Notes: generated by a model from the letters alone, not told the origin. A stretch of DNA of 64,000 nt from Microstegium vimineum (GCA_022036555.1 CM039124.1:54590456-54654455), one strand, 5' to 3'. Shown: positions 11,324-23,527, numbered from the stretch's first letter. A program made the numbers and translations.

Positions 11324-11900
11324 CTAGAAGTTGCCAGCGTGTCGCTTGGGGTCGGGGATCTCTCCGGACAAGTCGTCGAGGGCTTCAAGGATGGCCGAAT
11401 CCTCGCGGGCCTCGGCTTTCTCCACGCACTCGACATCACAGTCGTATGCGTGCTCGTAGGAGGTGTCGACGGTGATGACCCCCGAGGGCCCGGGCATCTT
11501 GAGCTTGAGGTAGGTGTAGTTCGGGACCGCCATGAACTTGGCGTATCCCGGTCGCTCGATGATGGCGTGGTAGGTGCCCCGGAACGCAACCACCTCGAAG
11601 GTCAGCTCTTCCTTTCGGAAGTTCGAGGGGACGCCGAAACAGACCGGTAGCTTGATGCGGCCGATCGGGAGTGCCTTCTTCCCCGGGACGATCCCGTGGA
11701 ACCCCCCCCCCCCGCGCTGGGCAGGAGCATGGTCCTCGGGACCCCCAGGAGGTCGAGGGTCTCGGCGTAGATGATGTTGAGGCTGCTCCCCCCATCCATG
11801 AGTACCATTGTGAGGCGGGTGTTGAGGATGATCGGGTTGACGACGAGCGGGTAGGCCCCTGCGTTGGGGATGTGCTCGGGGTGGTCGTCCTGATCGAAAG
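11324..11900 (-). pseudogene. Tat protease region
   Basis: The minus strand encodes MDGGSSLNIIYAETL near 11780, the aspartic protease active site in the Asp-Gly-Gly variant often seen in grass gypsy elements. The frame is then lost near a run of about 12 C at 11700-11713. The downstream part, including YAKFMAVPNYTYLKLKMPG, reads in another frame down to the TAG at 11324. Confidence 0.8.
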
Positions 11901-14330
11901 TGATCGGCATGTGGGACCAGTCGAGGTACCGCGGAGCCTGGGCTCGAACGGAGAAAACCTCTCGACGCTCCCTCTTGCGCTGGCGTGTGGTGAGGCGAGT
12001 CGAGGGTCCCCCGTAGATCATGTAGTAGTCGTGGACTTCGGGGAAGCCCCCTTTTTTGGCATCGCCCCTGACGTGGGCGTCACAGGGCGGGTCTTCTTTG
12101 TCGTCATCTCTCCTGAAGCCAGGAGGGATGAAGTGCTTTCGAAGCATGCGGCAGTCCTCGAGGCGGTGGTTGGCCGGTCCCATATGATAGGGGCAAGGCT
12201 CTTTCAGCATTTTATTGAAGGCGCCCCCGTCGGGAGGGGGCCCTCGAGGCTTCTTCTTGTCCGCCGCAGCGACAAGGTCGCCGGGCTCGTCGTCGGGCTC
12301 GACGTTGCGTCGGCCTGGTTGGTTCTTCTTCTTCTTCTTCTTCCTGCCGCCGTTGCCGTCGTTGTTCCTTCTGGGCCCGTTGTTCTTCTTGGGCCTGTCG
12401 TCCGAGCCCCCGGGCTCATCCGCCTTGCCTTTCCCCTTCCCTGGAGGTATCTGGAAGAACGCGCCAACGACCTCCTCGCCAGCTGTGTAGTTGGCGATGA
12501 TGTCCATGAGCTCGTTGGCGGTCTTGGGGGTGTTTCGCCCCAGCTCCTGCACCAACTCTTTGCAGGTCGTTCCGGCGATGAACGTCGTGATGACCTCGTG
12601 GTCGGAGATGTGGGTCAGTGCGGTGCACTGCCTCAAGAATCGGCGGGTGAAGGCGCGGAGGGTCTCCCCTGGCTTCTGCTTGCAGCTGCGAAGGTCCCAG
12701 GGGTTGCCCGGCCGCTCGTAGGTGCCCTTGAAGTTGCCCTCGAAGATCCGGACCAGGTCGGGCCAGTCCTGGATCAAGTCCGGGGGTAGCTCCTCGAGAC
12801 ACCTTTGAGCGGTGTCGGAGAGGAACAGTGGAAGTTGCCGAATGATGACGTGGTCATTGTCGGCTCCACCCAGCTGGCATGCCAGCCTGAAGTCGGCAAG
12901 CCAGAGCTCTGGCTTTGTTTCGCCATTATACTTGACCAGGCTGGTGGGTGGACGGAAATGGACGGGCAGGGGGGTCCGCCGGATGGTTCTGCCGAAGACT
13001 CGGGGCCCCGGTGGCTCCGGAGACCGACATCGGTCTTCGTCGCTGTCGTAGCGCCCACCTCGGTGAGCGCTGTAGCCTCGAGCCTCGGCGTCGCCGTACC
13101 GACGTCGATTGTTTACCCGAGGGTGTCGATCGTCGACGAGGCGTTCGTGAACCGGTCGTCGCTCGACTTGGCCCTGGGGTGCCTTGTTCTGGTGGACGGA
13201 CACCTCTCGATTTTGTCGAGGGGGTGCTCCCTGATGCTCGGAGGCAGCCCCTCGACGCCTCGAGGCCGAGCTCTCCGCCTGCTGCACGGCCGCAGTTTGG
13301 AGAAGCCCTTGGATTTCGTCCCTGATACGCCGTTCTTGGGGGGTCGATGGCGCCGGCATGTCGCGGAGCAGCATTGCGGCCGCTACGACGTTCTGGCTGG
13401 CGCGGGTTGAAGACTCGGGGTTCGACGGCCCCCTCCTCGACGATCTGCCGGTGGACTTCCCGGGCCCGCTCGCGAGCTCCTCCACCCTGCGGACGCCCTC
13501 GATCCTGCTCGAGGGCGTGCTCAAGCTGTTGAAGAAGCAGGCGCTCCTCCTTGAGCTTGCTAAGAAGCTCTCGGACTTGCGCAATCTGAACGCCTGGGGG
13601 TGGATCGGCTCTATCAGGGCTCGGGGGGATGGCATCTCGTGTCGGTGTAGCGTTGGCCCTTCCCCCTTCTTCGGTGGCCGCGGTGTCGTCGACGTCGTCC
13701 TGGGGGTCGGCCTGCTCGTCGAGGTGGAAGCACTCCCGGGTGGAGTCGTAACTCTCGTCGGGAGAGTCCGAGTCAGGGTCGGTGAGGTAGAAGTGGGGGA
13801 AGGACCCCCTGCGCTCCTCCGCCAGGCGCCGCCGCAACGTGCCCCATGTACGGGGTAGTCCTGGCTCGCCCGGTGAAGAGGTGGTGATGAGGACGGCCGT
13901 CGCACGCGGCGGAGTCCCTGGGGACCCGCCACGTGTCTGTATCTGCAATCCTGCGAGGGCGGAAGAGAACCCTGTGTTGTCGTGGTGCCCGCACGGGAGC
14001 GGGTCACACGGTGGTGACGGGGTCGAGTGTGTTGGAGAGGCCACGGGGACCCTCGGGGACGACGATGTGGCAGAGCCAAAGTCCCACTCAGAGGGGCGCC
14101 CTCCCTCGGCCCACGAGCATGGGTCAAACAGACCCCCAAGAGGAGGGACTGTATCGCCAGCTGGGGCTGGGAAAACGGCATCCGGCGCCTCGGAATCCGC
14201 ACGACGACCAGCGCGTCGGAGCCGCTCACGCCTCCTCCTGATCGCAGGCCAGAGGCGCAAGCGGAGGGGCCGTCGCCTGACCCTTGCTGGCCCCGGCGTA
14301 CCGGCGCTGCTGGCGTCCAGGCCACGAGCA
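11900..14330 (-). pseudogene. Tat gag
   Basis: Two overlapping open frames cover it, with a shift near 13390. The N-terminal part (about 13900-13400) is acidic and then coiled-coil-like. The central part is Arg-rich. The retrotransposon gag domain lies at about 12950-12450, starting KPELWLADFRLACQL and running to AGEEVVGAFF. A Lys-rich tract and a CPYHMGPANHRLEDC segment follow. Gag forms the particle that packages element RNA. The start codon cannot be fixed because of the shift. Confidence 0.85.
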
Positions 14331-14471
14331 GAGGGAAAGACTATGAAGTCGCCCTGGTCCGTGGATACGAACCCTAGACTACCGAACCAGACGCCGTCGG
14401 TGAATGGAAACGGTGGGATGGTTGGAATCCATCTGAGAGAGTAGTTCGGAGTTGATCGACACGCAATTCCT

Positions 14472-14487
14472 CCTACCTGGCGCACCA
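14472..14487 (-). other. Primer-binding site of the Tat element
   Basis: The minus strand reads TGGTGCGCCAGGTAGG, starting two bases inside the LTR. Position and the TGG start fit a tRNA primer-binding site. I do not assign the tRNA. Confidence 0.75.
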
Positions 14488-14846
14488 ACTGTCGGTGTTA
14501 TGACCCGGGGGTCAAGACCACCAATGAGTAAATTTGTATATCGCGTGCTCCCTCTCTCAGACGTGATGCAAGATGGACACAAGGTTTATCCTGGTTCGAG
14601 CAGAGAAGGCCCTACGTCCAGCGGGGGAGGATGACTTATATTATCTCGCACCCAAAACGTGCTCGTACAGGGGGGGTACAAGTTGTGTTACACGGGGTTG
14701 CTCAGAGTGAGCTGCAGGCTAAGGCTAGCGGGTTTGCCACCCGAGGGGTCGATCGAGTGGCGGGGTGTGTATGCGTGGAGTGTGAGAGTCTGAACTGAAG
14801 TCTCGGAGATTTCAGGATCCAACCCTTTATTCTACCTCGGGGTCCC

Positions 14847-14854
14847 CTTTTATA
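14847..14854 (-). promoter_or_regulatory. TATA box in the 5' LTR
   Basis: TATAAAAG on the minus strand followed by a G-rich stretch, pointing toward gag. The placement is right for the element promoter. The same motif is present in the left LTR near 536-543. Confidence 0.6.
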
Positions 14855-15466
14855 GACCAAGGGGAGGTCCGAGGGTACAGGACCCTAACTGTGGCGGTAT
14901 GGGTGGCGTGTTCTCGGCACAGTGTTGGCGAAGGAACGACGTTCACTGTGCTAGCATGGTCTTCCCGTCCTTCTGGCGCTCCCGGTCGTGTGTGGCAGTG
15001 GAAGTCGCCGCGACACGGCACAGCGTCCGCAGACGGGCACGAATCCCACGACTGAAGCGAGACGGGGCGGATGGGACAGGCCCCATACTGGAGTTGTCGG
15101 AGAGAGGGGTCGAGCCCCCCGGTCGAGGGAGGGGTCGAGCCCTGCGTGGCTCTGTCGTATCCCCGAAGTCATCGTCGAGGGCCGTACTGTTCACTTTTCG
15201 AGGGGTGCTGCTAGAGTCCGTACTCGCGTAGTGGCGACAGTGGCGGCACAGTTGACAGGAATCGGGGACTTGACGGAGAGTTGGCGGATTTGACAGCGGA
15301 CGCGGGCGCCCATGTCGTTAGGTGATTTCACTTTAACCCATGCCGGGAGCAGTTGGGCTGGTCGAGCCTCCCGTCCGGGGGTCGTTCACTCGACCCCTCG
15401 GTCCGTCGCTCGTCGACGAGGCAGGGTCGGAGCAGAGACGGGGTCGGAGAGGTCGAGGTAGAGGCC

Positions 15467-15784
15467 GGGGGGTCGTTCGTTCGACCCCTCGTCCGTCCTT
15501 CGTTCGTCGAGGTGAGGGCCGGGGGGTCGTTCGCTCGCCCCCTCGGTCCGTCATTTATCGTCGAGGTAGGAGCCGGGGGGTCGTTCGCTCGTCCCCTCGG
15601 TCCGTCGCTTATCGTCGAGGTGGGGGCCGAGGGATCGTTCGAACAACCCCTCGTCCGTCATTCGGCGTCGAGGTGAGGGCCGGGGGATCGTTCGAACAAT
15701 CCCTCGTCCGTCATTCGGCGTCGAGGTGAGGGCCGGGGGGTCGTTCGCTCCCCCCCGGTCCGTCAGTCGGCGTCGAGGTGGGCC
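15467..15784. repeat. LTR minisatellite, six units of about 53 bp
   Basis: The counterpart of the array at 1155-1419, with one extra unit beginning at 15521. This accounts for most of the length difference between the two LTRs. Confidence 0.9.
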
Positions 15785-15941
15785 GGCCCGCGACTTGTCG
15801 CCACGGCTGGTGTAGAGGGGTCCTCGAGCGATGGGTCGTGCCTTACTCAGCAGTGGGCTGGTCCCTGTCTTAAAAATGGTTGCTATGTTTAGCGTTAATT
15901 TATCGAAGGGTTTAGGATACCCCTTACCTTCGTACCCGACA

Positions 15942-16129
15942 CTAATTAATCCATAATTTGATAATATGGTGCTGCAGTAAACATATGCTAATGATATATT
16001 AATTAGGTTTAATAGTGTCGTCTCATGAATTAGTCACCGCTTTTGCAATTACTTTTATTATTAATTCATATTTAGTTCTTATAATTAGCATCCGAACATA
16101 TAATGTGACACGGACTAAACTTTAGCTCC
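15942..16129. mobile_element. Right part of the MITE split by the gypsy element
   Basis: Starts with the duplicated CTAAT and continues TAATCCATAATTTG, the natural continuation of AATCTATTAAGCCTAAT at 145-161. It ends near 16129 with GGACTAAACTTTAGC, which pairs with the left end. The exact outer end is uncertain. Confidence 0.7.
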
Positions 16130-16983
16130 TAAATTTAAATACCCTCCTATATCATAGAGTTTTTTTTGTTGAGGTTAGGACAGTTGATGTGCCCTTGTTA
16201 CCTGTTTGCAATGAAGTCAGTGGCGATGATATAGATTTTCTTTTCTTTTCCTTTTTTTCGCGGCACATGATCATGGAGTTGTAGTTGCTTCGTTTTCTTG
16301 CACGTGCATATTTGATTTCTCTACGGCTAAAAAACAGCAATGATAATGATCATAAGTGCAGTGCCGTTGGTACCCCCACTTCTTACCGTCGTTTCAAGCT
16401 AGCTTCTAGCTAAGCACTAATTTACCATCAGAGCTGATGGTCCAGACTTCACAGATCGGATGCAGACCTTGACAATTAACAAGAGAAAAACATATGGTAC
16501 ATTTCGAATCGGTTCAACCTTTTCTTTGAGTTGTTAAATTAATTTATTCTTTTTTTAAGTAATCGAGCTAGCCACGTTTTTTCACTAAACATCAATTATT
16601 TTTTATTTTAATAGAAAAACAAGTGCGATCAAAATATTTTGAAATGTATCTGTCCAGTCCAACTAGCATCTGTCGACTGTACTATGCTTTGAGCACACCG
16701 GTCTTTTTCTTATTTGTCGAAGTCATTATTTGAATAATACGACAGAGTGTTGCACGATGTTCCGCATGTGTGCATATTCATGGAACACATTAGTTAGTAT
16801 GTCCTCTCAAAACTAAAGAATAGTTGCTTAATTTAAACGATTATATAATTTATGATCATTATTAGCAATGATGTTGATATTTGTACCCCTACCTGTCCAT
16901 TCGGGTTAGAATTTCTAAACCATTCATGTGGTCATATTTTTACTAATAATCACATATATCCGTCAAAAACAAAATTTGTCTAA
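16130..16983. other. Intergenic, no gene seen
   Basis: AT-rich sequence with poly-T runs. No ORF with coding character, RNA gene or clear repeat was recognised. Confidence 0.6.
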
Positions 16984-17439
16984 GGTTTTGTTTGGACTCA
17001 TGGAGAGCTGCTAATAATTAGCTTACTTGGATCCAAATAGTCTAACTAATAGTATAGTTAATTGTTAGCTACTACTCAACTAATAACAACTATCTTACTA
17101 GACGAGTCGAATTAGCTAATGGTTAGCTAGCTAACATTATATTAACTATAATATTTTTTCTATATTTTAGATGTCTAAATTTTAAGATAATTTTAGACAA
17201 CACTCTTATACCACCGCTAAGTAGAAATGAATTATTTGTGTTTGTTATTTGTCTTTTATGTTGGCAGCTATTAATTTTCCCTTGTCTAATTATAGAAACA
17301 TTTGTAAATTATTAATTGCACTTTTGATATAAAATACATTTGGCCATCTAAAAAAACAAAAATTCAGGCACCTGAATTTAACCGTTCCAACTATGTGCTA
17401 TTAGCTATCTAACTATTAGCCGTTTATGCAAATACGACC
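16984..17439. mobile_element. Tourist-like MITE, about 456 bp
   Basis: Flanked by TAA on both sides (16981-16983 and 17440-17442). The left end GGTTTTGTTTGG and the right end, read in reverse as GGTCGTATTTGC, are imperfect inverted repeats. Both continue into GCTAATAATTAG-like sequence. It has no coding capacity. The TAA flank suggests a PIF/Harbinger-derived element. Confidence 0.6.
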
Positions 17440-17824
17440 TAACTCAAAATGTATTGATCCAGATATAGTTTTATTGAGTGTACCTAAATGTATATGACTA
17501 TGAGCATCTGTGTTATTATAATATTATTAGTATGTTTGAAATCCCGCTCGTATGTTTTACCTAATAAATGTACCGTATATGAGCATCTTATTATCATCAG
17601 TAATGTTTTGAATGAAAAACAAACAAATGATGTTCGTATTGTTACACAAAGAGCCGTCCCGCTAGTATTAAAGCGGTGCTCCTCGGGGCGCAGAGGAGGC
17701 AAAGAGGAAGGAAGTGCAGCGGGAGCGCCAGACAGACGAGCCGAGCACCACCACCGCCACTAGAAAAAGCAGCCCAAAACCCTAGCTCCCGCGCGCCACC
17801 GCGCAGATCCGGGCCTCCCGCGCG

Positions 17825-20800
17825 ATGGCGGAGACGGAAGCGGCGGGGTCGTTGTCGAGGCGGCGGATGGAGGACGAGGAGGGGGCGGCGGCGATGGAGG
17901 CGGATGCGGGGCACAGGGGAAGGGGCGAGGCGGAGGAGGCGGAGGATGAGGAGGTCGAGAGCAGCGACTACACGTCGGAGGACGAGGGCACCGAGGACTA
18001 CCGCCGTGGCGGATACCACGCCGTCCGCGTCGGAGACTCCTTCAAGCAGGGCACCTACGTTGTGCAGTCCAAGCTCGGATGGGGCCACTTCTCCACCGTC
18101 TGGCTTGCCTGGGACACAGCCCACTCCGTGCGTGCCCTAACCCTTTTTTCAAGATCTCTTCATCTTCAATTACAATGATTCGTGCTGTCGATCTGGATGC
18201 GGTTTATCAGTTTGCTGCTGCTGTTTGCCTCTGCCCACCAACTGTTCGTTATTTTCCCAGAGAGGATACTGATGGGTAGATTCGTTGTGGATAAAATGAT
18301 AGCTACTGTTCCATTCGGGATTCCCATTATTCACGAAAAATTTCCATTTCTTTATTCCCTGCTACCTAGAGATTCAGGGAGCATGTCTTAACGTTTCTGG
18401 ATTTGTTGATGCTCTGTACAGAGATATGTGGCACTGAAGGTGCAGAAGAGCGCTCAACACTACACAGAAGCAGCCATGGATGAGATCAAGATCTTGAAGC
18501 AGATTGCTGATGGTGATCCTGATGACTCAAAATGTGTTGTTAAGCTTCTTGACCACTTCAAGCACTCGGGTCCTAATGGTAACCATGTATGCATGGTTTT
18601 TGAGTTTCTTGGTGATAACCTGCTGACCCTGATAAAGTACACGGACTATCGTGGAATTCCCCTTCCGAGGGTTAAGGAGATATGCCGCCATGTGCTCATT
18701 AGCCTTGACTACCTCCACCGCACACTTTCTATTATTCACACTGATCTTAAGCCAGAGAATATATTGCTTGTGTCTACCATTGACCCCTCCAAGGACCCTC
18801 GGAAATCTGGTGTACCCCTGGTTCTGTCTTCAGTGAGGACAGAGGAGCCACCTCCAAAGGTGTCTGCACAATCAGGAAATGGTGGCCTCACCAAGAACCA
18901 GAAGAAGAAGATCCGAAAGAAAGCCAAACGTGCAGCTGCCGCAACTTCAGAAGGAGTTAGCGCTGTGGCATCTGCTGACACAGATGGGTCAGATGACCGA
19001 GGAGATCTGGGTGCAACAAATGAGGGTAGTCCTAGCCAGGATGGAGCTAAGAAGCGGGCAACACGAGAGAGACGGGGTAGCAAAGGGGCCAAGAAGAAGA
19101 TGGCAATGGAGGCTGATCTAAAATGCAAGCTGGTGGACTTTGGAAATGCATGTTGGACATACAAGCAGTTCACAAGCGACATTCAAACAAGGCAGTACAG
19201 ATGTCCTGAGGTTATACTTGGTTCCAAGTATTCTACATCCGCTGACCTGTGGTCCTTTGCATGCATTTGCTTTGAGCTTGCCACTGGGGATGTGCTATTT
19301 GATCCACATAGTGGCGATAATTTTGACAGAGATGAGGTATGTCTATTTTCTCTCATTGCCCTGATTTCAAGTGTACCCTGATCTAACTGGAACAAAAGGT
19401 GGTCTTGATAAACCAAAAAAAGCCTTCCATACTGACTTGCAATGAACACAATGTAATTTGCCCTCTAATCTAATTATTTTATGTGTAGTTATTCTGAAAT
19501 CTCATAGCTAGTCATTTTGAACTAGAAGTGACTAAGTCTGTTCTGAAGAACTCATTTTATTCTTATATGACTTTGCTTTGGTTTCAACTAACTCTCTTTT
19601 GGTTTGGTAGGATCCTCATCCTAACCCAGCAAAGAATAACAAACAAAAAGGGAACATGGACCTGTTTAAACTATGATAATCAACCATGAATCTTGAAATA
19701 TATGCAGTGTGTGTTGTCTTTAACTACGAAATCAGCTGGTTCTATTTTTTTTTTGTTAGTAGCAAATCCATAATGTTTTCAATTTTGTCCTTGTATTTGC
19801 CATGTTTATTTTTGCATACATCTTTCATGTACATTAGTGCATATCCTTGGTCATATCTGTAATGACACTTTTTTTTTTGTCTTTGCGTCATTGACACTGA
19901 ACATCTGTGAACTACCCAACACAAGGGTACTTGCTTTGCTAGTTCATGGCAATAGGAGACAATGAGTTTAGCCAGTTAGAGAAGGATGCAACTTTAGTGG
20001 TTGATCATTACTCTTCCATACCATGTGTGCAAAATATAAAATGCCAAATAAAATAGAATGAGGGTCCTTTTCTTTTTTAAAAAAAAAAACTGAAAAGTAC
20101 AGTAACTATTTAGTTTGTTGATATTGGGATGGCACGCAACCACATAATTTATTACCCACCTTTGCATAATATTTTTCTACAATTTGAACTGATGATGTTT
20201 ACCTTCAGCGATATATTTTTTTACCAGAACTACCTTTGCTCGCACCCATTTACAAAGTGAAGTAGATATTAGACTATACATTCTCTGTTGTTTTTGGCTT
20301 AGCCACTTTACAGTTATGGTTTATCCAATTATGATGCTAGAATTATAATCATGAACTACTTTGACCTACTTATCACTGATCATTTCAAAGGATGCATTTG
20401 TGATAGTAGTTTTGAGGAAGTATCAATTCCATATCTAAATTGTTTTGTGTAAGAAAAGCAAGGTTGGTGTCTAGAACATAGATTACAGAAGAACACGAAG
20501 GCCTAAGTTACGTACTAATAAAGTGGTAGAGCTAGAAACTGTTTTTTTTTCAACTTCTGCCAACGTTGCTGTGTTTGTTACTCCCTTTTGATTCATGTTA
20601 TTGCTCCACCCTGACTGTGCAGAATGAGTTTTTGTTTGCTATTTTCTGTATCCTGGTAACAAGAAACGATGTTGATAGTAAATCATTTTTTACTTGCATA
20701 TGGTATACGGTTTTGAACCACATGGAAACTTTTATTTGCGTGGATTTAGCAAGTATGAAGTATTTATCATTTGGGTTTTGTTGGGGATCAACTGCTGATT

Positions 20801-21571
20801 ACTTTACAAATTAGTCCTTGTACTATATAAAATTCTTACATCAAGGTTTCTTCATTTTAATAGTACTTTTGCATGTGCCAAGTATGTGCCTCTAGAGTCT
20901 AGACTGCAGCTTTACATTTTTTTTTTTTGGAATGATTTGGCTTGCTCCCTTCCCAAGATGTAGTTATATTCTGAGAAATTCTTCATAATGCAGGATCACC
21001 TTGCGCTGATGATGGAACTGCTAGGAATGATGCCTCGAAAGGTAAGCAAGGTTTCAATTTTAAGTTGCCATAGTTCTTAAGCAGAAGTTCATAGTGGTCT
21101 TAATTTTGGCATACAAATAATGTTTCCCAGATTGCGTTGGGTGGTCGGTATTCACGTGACTTCTTCAATCGGTATGGGGATTTGAGGCACATCAGACGCT
21201 TGCGGTTCTGGCCTCTCAGCAAGGTGCTGATGGAGAAGTACGAGTTCACTGAAATAATTGCTAATGGAATGGCGGATTTTCTTGTTCCAACACTTGATTT
21301 TGTTCCTGAGAAGCGCCCTACTGCTGCTCAGTTGCTTCAGCATCCATGGCTTGATGTTGGCCCCCTCCGACAGCAACCTAAAACACTGCCAGACTCATCA
21401 CAGAGTTCAGGTGATGGTGTTTCAGAGAAGCAAAAGAAAGAGAATGAAGAAAGAGAGGCAATGGCCGCAGAGTTGGGGAACATTGCTATAGATGGTGCTT
21501 CTTCATCCAGGATGGCAAATGACCCTCAAGCAAGCACAAATAAAACAACTAGCACCCCTTCTAAGAAGTGA
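17825..21571 (+). CDS. SRPK: SR-protein-specific kinase (SRPK type)
   Basis: Four coding exons: 17825-18127, 18422-19336, 20994-21041 and 21131-21571, giving 568 residues. All junctions are phase 0 with GT-AG introns; the third intron in size order, 19337-20993, is 1.65 kb. The ATG at 17825 opens an acidic N-terminus. The kinase domain shows the glycine loop GWGHFSTVWLAWD, the lysine in VALKVQKS, the catalytic loop HTDLKPEN (SRPKs have Thr where most kinases have Arg), DFG in KLVDFGNACW and ADLWSFACICFELATG. Between the two lobes sits a basic, Ser/Gly-rich spacer of about 100 residues (KKKIRKKAKR, RRGSKGAKKK), the split-domain feature of SRPKs. The family phosphorylates Arg-Ser repeats of splicing factors and controls their nuclear import. 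The gene looks intact. Confidence 0.93.
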
Positions 21572-22451
21572 GCTGCATTTGATTCCATGAGTTGAGCTGT
21601 AAAACTGGTTTTCAGTTGAGAATTGTTCCATGAGTGAGAAACATATGTTTTTTTAGGTTTGAAATATGTTAGGATAGCTACCGAGGGAAAAGAAGAGTAG
21701 GCCAAATATTTGCTGTATGGGGTTCGATGAACAAGGCCTCTAGATTCGTTGGGGTTGCAGTAACCCTGTTCCTTTTTCTTTGAGAACATATTCTTTTGTA
21801 CAATTAGAATCTGCAATTTTTTCAAGGTTAGCAGTGAACAACTGGGAACCTGAGATCAGTTTTACCATGTACTAGTTCTCAATGGGTCTGGTCTGAAATT
21901 TTCTGCTGGGAACCGGATGTGCCGCCTTTGATCACTGTAATGGTTTGCATATTTTTACGTGGTGTATGCATTTCAGCATGTCTTTAAACATGTGCTGTTT
22001 ATGCGTACAGACAGCTACACAGTAAAGTTGGGAATGCTTTATGTTTGGTTTATTTATTTATCTCGTTACCGTCCAGGGAAGAGGGCCAGACGAGGGAATC
22101 ATAGTAGATTATTAGTTGCAATCAGATGAAAGAGTTGATAGTTACGATCAGGTGAAACGAGTTGAGTTGTGTCTGTCAGCCTGCTCGTGCTCGGCCACTT
22201 GGGTTGGGTCGTTCAAGCACAAGCTCGAGCGTCACCCGAACTGCCGGTGCATGGCGTGGGTTTGGGTAGCGGTTCGTGCTCTGCTCCTGACGCACGTGCG
22301 GCGCGGAGCGGACCAGAAGTGTCGTGTTGGCCGGCCGCGAGCATGGCCTACCGATACCAAAGGCAGCCAAAGTGAAGTCAACCAAAGGCTCAACCAAAGG
22401 CAACCAAATCCGAGGGTGGGCAGCTCAGGCTCAGAGTCAGCGCGCGCGGCG
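21572..22451. other. SRPK 3' end and intergenic region
   Basis: The first 300-400 bases are AT-rich and probably hold the SRPK 3' untranslated region. From about 22160 the sequence becomes GC-rich, which fits the promoter and 5' untranslated region of the next gene. No separate gene was recognised. Confidence 0.5.
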
Positions 22452-23527
22452 ATGGAGCGGCGGGAGCAGCAGGCCAGCGACGCGCAGCAGCAGCAAGGCA
22501 AGGACGGCGCCGGCGACTCTCCACCGCCACTGCCACCGCCACCGGTAAGACCCGCTCTCCTCCTGCTGCGGAAAATTCAGAATCGCAAATCTCCGACCGA
22601 TGAGCAACTAAAAAAAAGCGTCGAGTTGACGCGCTTGTCTCCTGCAGTTCTTGGAGGTGACGTGCAGGAGCTCCGGCAAGGTCCGGCGGTTCGCGGCGGG
22701 GACGTCGGCCCGCTACGCGCTGCACGCCATCAACCGCAAGCTCGACCCCGGGGCCCCGCCGGCGCTGCACGTCGAGGCCGTCAGGGACGGCGAAGAGCCC
22801 GTCAGCTTCGGCCCCAGCGCGGCCCTCGCCGACTACGGCCAAGGCTGGAGGCTGCAGACCGTCACCGCGCAGGATGCGCCTGGGAGCGGGATCCATCACG
22901 CGCCGCACTCGGACACGGTATGCCACGACTTGTTCTTGCCTGCATGATCTGTCTTCACTAAGCTGTCTCGAATAAAAAGTTCGATTTTTTCTTCAATAAT
23001 CAAGAACCAGGCATTAGTTTTGTGTGAAAAACTGAATCACCTAGACGCCTCTGACACTCGAATTAGTCACCCTCGGATGTTTTGTTTCAGTTGATGGTGT
23101 CCATATCAATTAGAGATCGCAACACCATACCAATTTTGGCCGGTTTGCTTTTTCTCTCCATTTCACTTTGGTTGTTTTGGCATTGGCCGGCTCCAACAAC
23201 CAGTATTGTCCGGCTCCAAAACAAACGAATACAGACTAGATAATCCTTTTTTTCGACGGATCATTTTGTGTGGATTGTTAATTGCAGAAACAGGGATCAT
23301 TTTGTGTGGACTGTCAATTGCAGAAACAGGGTGACAGGCAGCTATCCGAAGAAGATACGGAGACAGGAAGGGGCACTTGCGTCTATGTCGCCAAGATCGT
23401 GCTCGCGTTTGTGTTTCTCTTCCTGCTAGGTGGATTGCTCACGTACCTGCTGGAGGTGATCCCCGATATGCTGCAGACTGCATCGGCGCTTGAATTACCT
23501 GAACTTTTTGTACAACGCGCTGACTGA
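22452..23527 (+). CDS. Small protein with a C-terminal membrane segment, function unknown
   Basis: Three coding exons: 22452-22544, 22648-22917 and 23288-23527, all phase 0, giving 200 residues. A second in-frame acceptor at 23323 would give 188. The N-terminus is Gln- and Pro-rich. Residues about 32-105 form a compact globular domain starting FLEVTCRSSGKVRRF and containing SFGPSAALADYGQGWRLQTV. Near the C-terminus a hydrophobic stretch, YVAKIVLAFVFLFLLGGLL, is a clear single membrane span, followed by about 28 residues. I do not recognise a named family. The domain layout suggests a tail-anchored-like membrane protein with the domain facing the cytosol, but this is inference. The exon 3 boundary is duplicated (see 23258-23329). 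Confidence 0.75.
23258..23329 (+). repeat. 36-bp tandem duplication containing the 3' splice site
   Basis: Units 23258-23293 and 23294-23329 differ at two bases. Each carries ATTGCAG followed by AAACAG, so the acceptor AG occurs at 23287 and again at 23323. The shift is 36 bases, so both acceptors keep the frame. Confidence 0.9.

Larger units (their letters stand above)
162..15941 (-). mobile_element. Ty3/gypsy LTR retrotransposon, Tat type, nested in a MITE
   Basis: A 15.8-kb element bounded by LTRs of 1415 and 1452 bp (162-1576 and 14490-15941). Both LTRs run TGTCGG to CCGACA on the plus strand, and both flanks carry the target duplication CTAAT (157-161 and 15942-15946). Gag, protease, RT, RNase H, a second RNase H and integrase run on the minus strand, so the right LTR is the 5' LTR. 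The primer-binding site is at 14472-14487 and the polypurine tract at 1577-1592. The 6.4 kb between integrase and the 3' LTR holds an antisense spliced gene. The second RNase H and the antisense gene are hallmarks of the Tat lineage. About a dozen substitutions in the first 370 aligned LTR bases, plus indels, show that it is not a recent insertion. Confidence 0.95.
14490..15941 (-). repeat. 5' LTR of the Tat element (right copy)
   Basis: A 1452-bp copy matching 162-1576. On the minus strand it would serve as the promoter LTR: a TATAAAAG motif lies at 14847-14854, giving a U3 of about 1.1 kb and a short R-U5. It has six minisatellite units against five in the left copy. Confidence 0.95.

Noticed and set aside
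11671..12789. Open frame of 372 codons on the plus strand
   Set aside because: It is the complement of gag and protease, which are clearly coding on the minus strand. GC-rich codons leave the opposite strand open by chance.
22116..22961. A 281-codon frame across the small membrane protein gene
   Set aside because: It reads through an intron with good GT-AG sites and in a different frame from the conserved-looking exon 2.
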